Of a stretch of 42,047 nucleotides of DNA, positions 35,774 to 42,047 are shown one piece after another. The DNA lies in NCBI RefSeq assembly GCF_001074825.1, contig NZ_JUPG01000038.1, positions 1 to 42,047 on the forward strand, given 5' to 3'. Position 1 is the stretch's first letter, and each line of letters begins with the position of its first letter. The notes under the pieces were generated by a model that saw only the letters and a list, made by a program, of their open reading frames with translations, ran no database searches and had not been told where the DNA came from. The DNA comes from Streptococcus pseudopneumoniae (GTDB lineage: Bacteria; Bacillota; Bacilli; Lactobacillales; Streptococcaceae). The translations under genes were made by a program, and so were the position numbers.

Positions 35774-37540
35774 ATGAAGACAGTTCAATTTTTTTGGAAT
35801 TATTTTAAAGTTTATAAGTTATCATTTGTAGTTGTCATTCTGATGATTGTTCTAGCGACTCTTGCCCAAGCCCTCTTTCCAGTCTTTTCTGGACAAGCGG
35901 TAACAGAGCTAGCTAATTTAGTTCAAGCTTATCAAGATGGCAATCCAGAACTTGTTTGGCAGAGTCTATCAGGAATCATGGTCAATCTTGGTCTGCTGGT
36001 TTTGGTTCTCTTTATCTCCAGTGTCATATACATGTGTCTTATGACGCGCGTGATTGCAGAATCGACCAACGAGATGCGCAAAGGCCTCTTTGGTAAGCTT
36101 GCGCGATTGACGGTTTCTTTCTTTGACCGCCGACAAGATGGCGATATCCTGTCTCGTTTTACCAGTGATTTGGATAATATTCTCCAAGCCTTTAACGAGA
36201 GCTTGATTCAGGTCATGAGCAATATTGTTTTATACATTGGTCTGATTCTTGTTATGTTTTCGAGAAATGTAACGCTGGCACTCATCACCGTTGCCAGCAC
36301 ACCAGTGGCCTTTCTTATGTTGATTTTCATCGTGAAAATGGCACGCAAATACACCAACCTACAGCAAAAAGAGGTAGGGAAGCTCAACGCCTATATGGAC
36401 GAGAGTATTTCAGGCCAAAAAGCCGTGATTGTGCAAGGAATTCAAGAGGATATGATGGCAGGATTTCTTGAACAAAATGAGCGCGTGCGTAAGGCAACCT
36501 TTAAAGGAAGAATGTTCTCAGGAATTCTTTTCCCTGTCATGAATGGGATGAGTCTGGTTAATACAGCCATCGTCATCTTTGCTGGTTCAGCTGTACTTTT
36601 GAATGATAAGTCTATTGAAACCAGTACAGCCCTCGGTTTGATTGTTATGTTTGCCCAATTTTCACAGCAGTACTACCAGCCTATTATCCAAGTTGCAGCT
36701 AGTTGGGGAAGTCTTCAGTTGGCCTTTACTGGGGCTGAACGGATCCAGGAAATGTTTGATGCAGAGGAAGAAATCCGACCTGAAAAGGCTCCGACCTTTA
36801 CTAAGTTGCAAGAAGGTGTTGAAATTAGTCATATTGATTTCTCATATTTGCCTGATAAGCCGATTTTGAAAGATGTCAGCATTTCCGCTCCGAAAGGCCA
36901 GATGACTGCGGTTGTTGGTCCGACAGGTTCAGGGAAAACGACTATTATGAACCTCATCAATCGCTTTTATGATGTTGATGCTGGCGGTATTTATTTTGAC
37001 GGTAAAGACATTCGTGACTATGACTTAGATAGTCTCAGAAGTAAGGTGGGAATTGTCTTGCAAGATTCGGTTTTATTTAGCGGAACCATTCGAGACAATA
37101 TCCGTTTTGGGGTGCCAGATGCCAGTCAGGAAATGGTTGAGGCAGCAGCTAAGGCAACCCACATTCACGACTATATCGAAGGCTTGCCTGATAAATACGA
37201 TACCCTCATCGATGATGACCAGAGTATCTTCTCAACAGGGCAAAAGCAATTGATTTCCATTGCTCGAACGCTGATGACAGATCCAGAAGTTCTCATTCTC
37301 GATGAAGCAACTTCAAATGTAGATACGGTGACAGAAAGCAAGATTCAGCATGCCATGGAAGCGGTTGTAGCAGGAAGAACCAGTTTTGTCATTGCCCATC
37401 GTTTGAAGACCATCCTCAATGCAGACCAGATTATTGTCCTTAAAGATGGGGAAGTCATTGAACGTGGTAATCACCATGAACTCTTAAAACTAGGTGGATT
37501 CTACTCAGAACTCTATCACAATCAATTTGTTTTTGAATAA
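35774..37540 (+). CDS. patB: Heterodimeric ABC multidrug exporter subunit PatB
   Basis: 588 residues from ATG 35774, 1 bp after patA, with AAAGGAGG upstream; the frame opens earlier inside patA. This length equals reported PatB. Membrane domain about 10-310, Walker A GPTGSGKTT near 382, signature FSTGQKQL near 485 (degenerate, Thr for Gly), Walker B ILILDEATSNVD near 505-515 with catalytic Glu, and the switch His in VIAHRLKT. So the complete ATP site uses PatB Walker motifs and the PatA signature. A terminator follows. Confidence 0.94.
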   Translation: MKTVQFFWNYFKVYKLSFVVVILMIVLATLAQALFPVFSGQAVTELANLVQAYQDGNPELVWQSLSGIMVNLGLLVLVLFISSVIYMCLMTRVIAESTNEMRKGLFGKLARLTVSFFDRRQDGDILSRFTSDLDNILQAFNESLIQVMSNIVLYIGLILVMFSRNVTLALITVASTPVAFLMLIFIVKMARKYTNLQQKEVGKLNAYMDESISGQKAVIVQGIQEDMMAGFLEQNERVRKATFKGRMFSGILFPVMNGMSLVNTAIVIFAGSAVLLNDKSIETSTALGLIVMFAQFSQQYYQPIIQVAASWGSLQLAFTGAERIQEMFDAEEEIRPEKAPTFTKLQEGVEISHIDFSYLPDKPILKDVSISAPKGQMTAVVGPTGSGKTTIMNLINRFYDVDAGGIYFDGKDIRDYDLDSLRSKVGIVLQDSVLFSGTIRDNIRFGVPDASQEMVEAAAKATHIHDYIEGLPDKYDTLIDDDQSIFSTGQKQLISIARTLMTDPEVLILDEATSNVDTVTESKIQHAMEAVVAGRTSFVIAHRLKTILNADQIIVLKDGEVIERGNHHELLKLGGFYSELYHNQFVFE

Positions 37541-37542
37541 GA

Positions 37543-37571
37543 AAAAAGTTGTCCAATGTGGGCAGCTTTTT
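37543..37571 (+). terminator. patAB terminator
   Basis: AAAAAGTTGTCC pairs with GGGCAGCTTTTT (two G-U pairs), then T-rich. Confidence 0.88.
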
Positions 37572-37614
37572 CTTGTCCATAAAAAATATTTATCACGGCC
37601 TTTAAAAAAACATA

Positions 37615-37644
37615 TTAGACGAAAGTCATTTTGAGTGATATGAT
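37615..37644 (+). promoter_or_regulatory. Promoter of the C26 peptidase gene
   Basis: TTAGAC (37615-37620), 18 bp, TATGAT (37639-37644). Leader about 28 nt. Confidence 0.5.
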
Positions 37645-37678
37645 AGGACTATCATTAATATTTGAAAGGAGAGACATC

Positions 37679-38368
37679 ATGGCTAGAACGGTTGTAGGAG
37701 TTGCTGCAAATCTATGTCCTGTAGACGCAGAAGGAAAAAACATTCATTCGTCTGTATCTTGTAGATTCGCAGAGAGCATTCGTCAAGTCGGTGGTCTCCC
37801 TTTAGTCATTCCTGTTGGTGATGAGTCAGTTGTGCGCGATTATGTGGAAATGATTGACAAATTGATTTTGACAGGAGGCCAAAATGTCCATCCTCAGTTT
37901 TACGGAGAGAAAAAGACCATCGAGAGCGATGATTACAATCTAGTCCGTGATGAATTTGAATTGGCGCTTTTGAAAGAAGCGCTCCGTCAGAATAAACCAA
38001 TTATGGCAATCTGCCGTGGTGTCCAACTTGTCAATGTTGCCTTTGGTGGAACCCTCAATCAAGAAATCGAAGGTCACTGGCAAGGACTGCCTTTTGGGAC
38101 ATCTCACTCTATTGAGACAGTGGAAGGAAGCGTGGTGGCTAAGCTATTTGGAAAAGAAAGTCAGGTCAACTCCGTACATCGTCAGAGTATCAAAGATTTG
38201 GCACCTAATTTCCGTGTAACTGCTATTGATCCGAGAGATCAAACCATCGAAGCGATTGAGTCTATCGACGAGCACCGCATTATCGGTTTGCAGTGGCATC
38301 CAGAGTTTCTGGTTAATGAAGAAGATGGCAATTTAGAATTATTTGAGTATTTATTGAATGAACTGTAA
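37679..38368 (+). CDS. Class I glutamine-amidotransferase-like gamma-glutamyl hydrolase (peptidase C26)
   Basis: 229 residues from ATG 37679 with AAAGGAGAG upstream; the longer frame from 37631 includes the promoter. Catalytic triad: nucleophile C112 in MAICRGVQ, H207 and E209 in LQWHPEF. The LTGGQNVHPQFYGE segment near residue 65-77 matches the PuuD/gamma-glutamyl-GABA hydrolase group. Its substrate in streptococci is not known; it may cleave gamma-glutamyl conjugates. Stands alone between patB and pgi. Confidence 0.92.
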   Translation: MARTVVGVAANLCPVDAEGKNIHSSVSCRFAESIRQVGGLPLVIPVGDESVVRDYVEMIDKLILTGGQNVHPQFYGEKKTIESDDYNLVRDEFELALLKEALRQNKPIMAICRGVQLVNVAFGGTLNQEIEGHWQGLPFGTSHSIETVEGSVVAKLFGKESQVNSVHRQSIKDLAPNFRVTAIDPRDQTIEAIESIDEHRIIGLQWHPEFLVNEEDGNLELFEYLLNEL

Positions 38369-38400
38369 CGGCTGGAACATCTAGTCGTTCTTTCTTTTTA
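38367..38400 (+). terminator. Weak terminator after the C26 peptidase gene
   Basis: AACGGCT pairs with AGTCGTT (one G-U) over a 9-nt loop, then CTTTCTTTTT. Confidence 0.65.
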
Positions 38401-38432
38401 TTATTTCAAAATTTTTGGAATGTGGGATTTTT

Positions 38433-38511
38433 ACGCAAACGTTTGAATTCTGATAAAAATTGGAGAAATTCGACAAAAAAACTTGAAAAAAACGAAGGTA
38501 AGCGTTATGAT
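38433..38511 (+). promoter_or_regulatory. pgi promoter with LacI/CcpA-type boxes
   Basis: TTGAAA (38483-38488), 17 bp, TATGAT (38506-38511). Upstream is ACGCAAACGTTTGAAT (38433-38448), which shares its first 13 bases with the malM operator. A second cre-like box, AGGTAAGCGTTATGAT (38496-38511), covers the spacer and -10. CcpA is the likelier binder of the second; either CcpA or MalR could bind the first. Confidence 0.65.
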
Positions 38512-38539
38512 AGAAAAGAAGAAATATTGGAGGAATAAC

Positions 38540-39889
38540 ATGTCACATATTAAATTTGATTATTCAAAAGTTTTAGACAAATTTGTTGCACCACATGAAG
38601 TGGAATACATGCAATCACAAGTAACAGCAGCAGATGAATTGATCCGTAAAGGAACTGGTGCTGGTAGCGATTTCTTGGGATGGTTGGACCTTCCTGAAAA
38701 CTACGACCGTGAAGAATTCGACCGCATCTTGAAAGCTGCTGAGCAAATCAAATCAGACAGCGATGTTTTGGTTGTTATCGGTATCGGTGGATCTTACCTT
38801 GGTGCCAAAGCAGCAATCGACTTCTTGAATCACCATTTTGCTAACTTGCAAACAAAAGAAGAACGTAAAGCTCCACAAATCCTTTACGCAGGAAACTCAA
38901 TCTCATCTACTTACCTTGCTGACTTGGTAGAGTATGTTGCAGACAAAGACTTCTCAGTAAACGTAATTTCTAAATCAGGTACAACAACTGAGCCAGCTAT
39001 CGCTTTCCGTGTTTTCAAAGAACTCTTGGTTAAGAAATACGGACAAGAAGAAGCTAACAAACGTATCTATGCAACAACTGACCGCCAAAAAGGTGCTGTT
39101 AAGGTTGAAGCAGATGCCAACGGTTGGGAAACATTTGTGGTTCCAGATGACATCGGTGGACGCTTCTCAGTATTGACAGCTGTTGGTTTGCTTCCAATCG
39201 CTGCTTCAGGAGCTGACATCAAAGCCCTTATGGAAGGTGCTAACGCAGCTCGCAAAGACTACACTTCAGATAAAATCTCTGAAAACGAAGCTTACCAATA
39301 CGCAGCAGTTCGTAACATCCTTTACCGTAAAGGCTATGCAACTGAAATCTTGGTAAACTATGAGCCATCGCTTCAATACTTCTCAGAGTGGTGGAAACAA
39401 TTGGCTGGTGAATCAGAAGGAAAAGACCAAAAAGGTATCTACCCAACTTCAGCCAACTTCTCAACTGACTTGCACTCACTTGGTCAATTTATCCAAGAAG
39501 GAACTCGTATCATGTTTGAAACAGTTGTTCGTGTTGACAAACCTCGTAAGAACGTGATTATCCCTACTTTGGAAGAAGATCTTGATGGACTTGGTTACCT
39601 TCAAGGAAAAGACGTTGACTTTGTAAACAAAAAAGCAACTGACGGTGTTCTTCTTGCCCACACAGATGGTGATGTACCAAACATGTACGTGACTCTTCCA
39701 GAGCAAGACGCTTTCACTCTTGGTTACACTATCTACTTCTTCGAATTGGCTATCGCCCTTTCAGGTTACTTGAATGCTATCAACCCATTTGACCAACCAG
39801 GTGTTGAAGCTTATAAACGTAACATGTTTGCCCTGCTTGGAAAACCAGGATTTGAAGAATTGAGCAAAGAACTTAACGCACGTCTATAA
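38540..39889 (+). CDS. pgi: Glucose-6-phosphate isomerase
   Basis: 449 residues from ATG 38540 with GGAGG upstream, the usual length for Gram-positive Pgi. It interconverts glucose-6-phosphate and fructose-6-phosphate. The family signatures are [18 protein letters not shown] near 85-102, [16 protein letters not shown] near 142-157 and [16 protein letters not shown] near 200-215. Strong codon bias (AAC, CGT, GAA) fits a glycolytic gene. Its frame extends upstream to 38483, but that codon is the -35 box. Confidence 0.97.
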   Translation: MSHIKFDYSKVLDKFVAPHEVEYMQSQVTAADELIRKGTGAGSDFLGWLDLPENYDREEFDRILKAAEQIKSDSDVLVVIGIGGSYLGAKAAIDFLNHHFANLQTKEERKAPQILYAGNSISSTYLADLVEYVADKDFSVNVISKSGTTTEPAIAFRVFKELLVKKYGQEEANKRIYATTDRQKGAVKVEADANGWETFVVPDDIGGRFSVLTAVGLLPIAASGADIKALMEGANAARKDYTSDKISENEAYQYAAVRNILYRKGYATEILVNYEPSLQYFSEWWKQLAGESEGKDQKGIYPTSANFSTDLHSLGQFIQEGTRIMFETVVRVDKPRKNVIIPTLEEDLDGLGYLQGKDVDFVNKKATDGVLLAHTDGDVPNMYVTLPEQDAFTLGYTIYFFELAIALSGYLNAINPFDQPGVEAYKRNMFALLGKPGFEELSKELNARL

Positions 39890-39895
39890 TAGAAG

Positions 39896-39922
39896 AAAAG
39901 AGTGGTTTGTCCACTCTTTTTA
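39896..39922 (+). terminator. pgi terminator
   Basis: AAAGAGTGG, loop TTTGT, CCACTCTTTTT. Confidence 0.9.
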
Positions 39923-39941
39923 CTCTCTTTATCCATAGAAA

Positions 39942-39970
39942 TTGGACTCAGCCAAGACTTGTGATATAAT
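39942..39970 (+). promoter_or_regulatory. gltX promoter
   Basis: TTGGAC (39942-39947), 17 bp, TATAAT (39965-39970) with TGA extended -10. Leader about 40 nt; no T-box. Confidence 0.75.
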
Positions 39971-40016
39971 ATAGAGAGTAAAAAGGCAGACGCCTAGAGA
40001 CTTTATAGGAGAAACT

Positions 40017-41477
40017 ATGTCAAAAGATATCCGCGTACGTTACGCACCAAGTCCAACAGGACTACTACACATCGGGAATGCCCGTACAGCATTGTTCAAC
40101 TATCTTTACGCACGTCATCATGGTGGAACTTTTATTATCCGTATTGAAGATACTGACCGTAAACGTCATGTCGAAGATGGTGAACGTTCACAGCTTGAAA
40201 ACCTTCGTTGGTTGGGCATGGATTGGGATGAAAGCCCAGAAACACATGAAAACTACCGCCAGTCTGAACGTTTGGACTTGTATCAAAAATACATCGACCA
40301 ATTGCTAGCTGAAGGAAAAGCCTACAAATCTTATGTTACAGAAGAAGAATTGGCGGCTGAACGCGAACGCCAAGAAGCGGCTGGTGAAACACCACGCTAC
40401 ATCAACGAATACCTTGGTATGAGTGAACAGGAGAAAGTAGCTTACATCGCAGAACGTGAAGCAGCTGGTATCATTCCAACAGTTCGTTTGGCTGTTAATG
40501 AGTCAGGTATCTACAAGTGGCATGATATGGTCAAAGGCGATATCGAATTTGAAGGTGGCAATATCGGTGGTGACTGGGTTATCCAAAAGAAAGATGGTTA
40601 CCCAACTTACAACTTTGCCGTTGTTATCGATGACCACGATATGCAAATCTCCCATGTTATCCGTGGAGATGACCATATTGCTAATACACCAAAACAGCTT
40701 ATGGTTTATGAAGCACTTGGTTGGGAAGCACCAGAGTTCGGTCACATGACTTTGATTATCAACTCTGAAACTGGGAAAAAATTGTCTAAACGTGACACCA
40801 ACACCCTTCAGTTTATCGAAGACTACCGTAAAAAAGGTTATTTACCAGAAGCAGTATTTAACTTTATTGCTCTTCTTGGTTGGAACCCAGGTGGAGAAGA
40901 TGAAATCTTCTCTCGTGAAGAACTCATTAAACTTTTCGATGAAAACCGCCTCAGCAAGTCTCCAGCAGCCTTTGATCAGAAGAAACTCGACTGGATGAGT
41001 AATGATTATATCAAGAATGCAGACCTAGAAACTATCTTTGAAATGGCAAAACCATTCTTAGAGGAAGCAGGCCGATTGACTGATAAGGCTGAAAAATTAG
41101 TTGAACTCTATAAACCACAAATGAAATCAGTAGATGAGATTATTCCATTGACAGATCTCTTCTTCTCAGATTTCCCAGAATTGACAGAAGCAGAGCGCGA
41201 AGTCATGGCAGGGGAAACAGTCCCAACAGTTCTTGAAGCCTTCAAAGCAAAACTCGAAGCGATGACAGATGATGAATTTGTAACAGAGAATATCTTCCCA
41301 CAAATTAAAGCAGTCCAAAAAGAAACAGGTATTAAAGGGAAAAATCTTTTCATGCCTATTCGTATCGCTGTTTCAGGTGAAATGCATGGACCCGAATTGC
41401 CAGATACTATCTTCTTGTTAGGCCGTGAAAAATCAATCCAGCATATTGAAAATATGTTAAAAGAAATCTCTAAATAA
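40017..41477 (+). CDS. gltX: Glutamyl-tRNA synthetase
   Basis: 486 residues with AGGAGA upstream. It charges tRNA-Glu and, in streptococci with GatCAB, also tRNA-Gln. HIGH motif is HIGN in [15 protein letters not shown] near 10-22 and KMSKS is KLSKRD near 254. The Rossmann core is followed by the alpha-helical anticodon domain. The neighbouring deaminase gene starts 13 bp after its stop, so they are probably co-transcribed. Confidence 0.97.
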   Translation: MSKDIRVRYAPSPTGLLHIGNARTALFNYLYARHHGGTFIIRIEDTDRKRHVEDGERSQLENLRWLGMDWDESPETHENYRQSERLDLYQKYIDQLLAEGKAYKSYVTEEELAAERERQEAAGETPRYINEYLGMSEQEKVAYIAEREAAGIIPTVRLAVNESGIYKWHDMVKGDIEFEGGNIGGDWVIQKKDGYPTYNFAVVIDDHDMQISHVIRGDDHIANTPKQLMVYEALGWEAPEFGHMTLIINSETGKKLSKRDTNTLQFIEDYRKKGYLPEAVFNFIALLGWNPGGEDEIFSREELIKLFDENRLSKSPAAFDQKKLDWMSNDYIKNADLETIFEMAKPFLEEAGRLTDKAEKLVELYKPQMKSVDEIIPLTDLFFSDFPELTEAEREVMAGETVPTVLEAFKAKLEAMTDDEFVTENIFPQIKAVQKETGIKGKNLFMPIRIAVSGEMHGPELPDTIFLLGREKSIQHIENMLKEISK

Positions 41478-41490
41478 GAAGGGTACAATA

Positions 41491-41925
41491 ATGGACATCT
41501 GGGAAAAGATGTACGAAGAAGCACAGAAACTATACGATCCACATGAAGTATCTGATTTTGTTTATGCCAACCATGTTGTAGCCGCAGTAGAAGCAGAAGA
41601 TGGACAAATATTTACAGGTTTCTGTATGGAGGGAACCTGTGGTGTTTTCCATCTCTGCGCAGAGCGTGCGGCACTCTTTAATATGTACCAATTTTCAGGA
41701 CAAACTAAGGTTAAAAAAGTATTAGCCTTCCGAGACAAACCGCCGTATGGTGGAAGTTCAGGAATGCCCTGTGGAGCTTGCAGAGAATTCCTTTTAGAGT
41801 TGAACGCTGAAAATAAAGATGCAGAATTCATGATGGACTACGATAGAAGAAAGATAGTGAAAGTCGCAGAACTAATCCCATATTGGTGGGGAGAAGAACG
41901 TGCTTCTAAGTTTAATGAACAATAG
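41491..41925 (+). CDS. Cytidine/deoxycytidylate deaminase-family protein
   Basis: 144 residues with AAGAAGGG upstream. Zinc site: C56-A-E58 (HLCAERAA) and P-C94-G-A-C97 (MPCGACREF), with E58 as the proton shuttle, so catalysis is likely retained. Cytidine deaminases and blasticidin-S-type deaminases share this C-A-E / P-C-x2-C pattern; the tail (PYWWGEERASKFNEQ) differs from standard Cdd, so the substrate (cytidine or a related aminated base) is uncertain. Co-directional with gltX; a terminator follows. Confidence 0.88.
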   Translation: MDIWEKMYEEAQKLYDPHEVSDFVYANHVVAAVEAEDGQIFTGFCMEGTCGVFHLCAERAALFNMYQFSGQTKVKKVLAFRDKPPYGGSSGMPCGACREFLLELNAENKDAEFMMDYDRRKIVKVAELIPYWWGEERASKFNEQ

Positions 41926-41954
41926 AAGAGTCAGTATAATTCTGGCTCTTTTTA
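41926..41954 (+). terminator. gltX-deaminase terminator
   Basis: AAGAGTCAG, loop TATAATT, CTGGCTCTT (one G-U), then TTTT. Confidence 0.85.
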
Positions 41955-41957
41955 CTT

Positions 41958-42032
41958 TATTTGAAAAAAAGGAAAAAGTATTTGAAAAAAATTAGAAAAA
42001 GTAGTTGACAAAAAATAAAAAGGCTGTATAAT
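41958..42032 (+). promoter_or_regulatory. A-tract-flanked promoter of the next gene
   Basis: TTGACA (42005-42010), 16 bp, TATAAT (42027-42032). Upstream A-tracts of 5-7 start at about 41964, 41973, 41985 and 41996, including a 13-bp direct repeat TATTTGAAAAAAA (41958-41970 and 41979-41991). The roughly 10-11-bp spacing predicts bent DNA or an UP element. Confidence 0.7.
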
Positions 42033-42047
42033 AGTAAGAGTTGAAAA

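Overview
The window is a low-GC Firmicute chromosome segment that I assign to the Streptococcus pneumoniae / S. mitis group. The reasons are a BOX-type repeat at the left edge, the malR-malA / malXCD / malMP regulon in its pneumococcal arrangement, a mutS (hexA) - patA - patB cluster, a PBP1b-type bifunctional penicillin-binding protein, and an extended -10 (TGnTATAAT-like) element in most promoters. Species within the group cannot be settled from the window alone. I see no phage, insertion sequence, CRISPR array, tRNA or rRNA.

Layout. 1-107: BOX element. 259-4517: nine co-oriented genes, with a small anchored protein, an XRE regulator, small membrane proteins, a PspC-domain protein, a DUF3169-like protein, an ABC ATPase and permease, a CPBP/CAAX-type intramembrane protease and a last small membrane protein; this is the least understood locus here. 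4672-7354: aspS overlapping a YitT-family gene. 7384-17130: the maltodextrin regulon, with malR, malA, malD, malC and malX on the minus strand diverging from malM and malP across a 485-bp control region carrying LacI-type operators. 17193-21949: rlmA(II) and tyrS on minus, diverging from pbp1b. 22032-26280: an EamA transporter, a structured leader or small-RNA locus, dapH and dapL (acetylated lysine/DAP branch), a 5-formyl-THF cyclo-ligase and a rhomboid protease. 26347-28700: galU, gpsA and a small anchored protein on minus. 28780-29055: a repeat- and hairpin-rich spacer. 29061-31334: argS (minus) diverging from argR. 31385-37540: mutS, an attenuator-like leader, then the heterodimeric ABC exporter patA/patB. 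37679-41925: a class I glutamine-amidotransferase-like peptidase, pgi, gltX and a cytidine-deaminase-family gene. The window ends at a strong promoter on an A-tract array.

How the genes work together. MalX, MalC and MalD import maltodextrins; no ATPase is encoded here, so one must come from elsewhere. MalM and MalP convert them to glucose and glucose-1-phosphate, under MalR. GalU and Pgi use the resulting hexose phosphates, and pgi carries LacI/CcpA-type boxes at its promoter. DapH and DapL supply lysine for the peptidoglycan that PBP1b builds. Four aminoacyl-tRNA synthetases (Asp, Tyr, Arg, Glu) are scattered through the window, all with short leaders.

The most interesting non-coding signals are: the leader upstream of dapH, with a possible 9-codon ORF overlapping a CUUG-tetraloop hairpin and then a terminator; two promoters (rlmA, EamA gene) whose geometry puts +1 exactly on the start codon; the diverged repeats with a 200-bp offset downstream of argS; and the LacI-type boxes at pgi.
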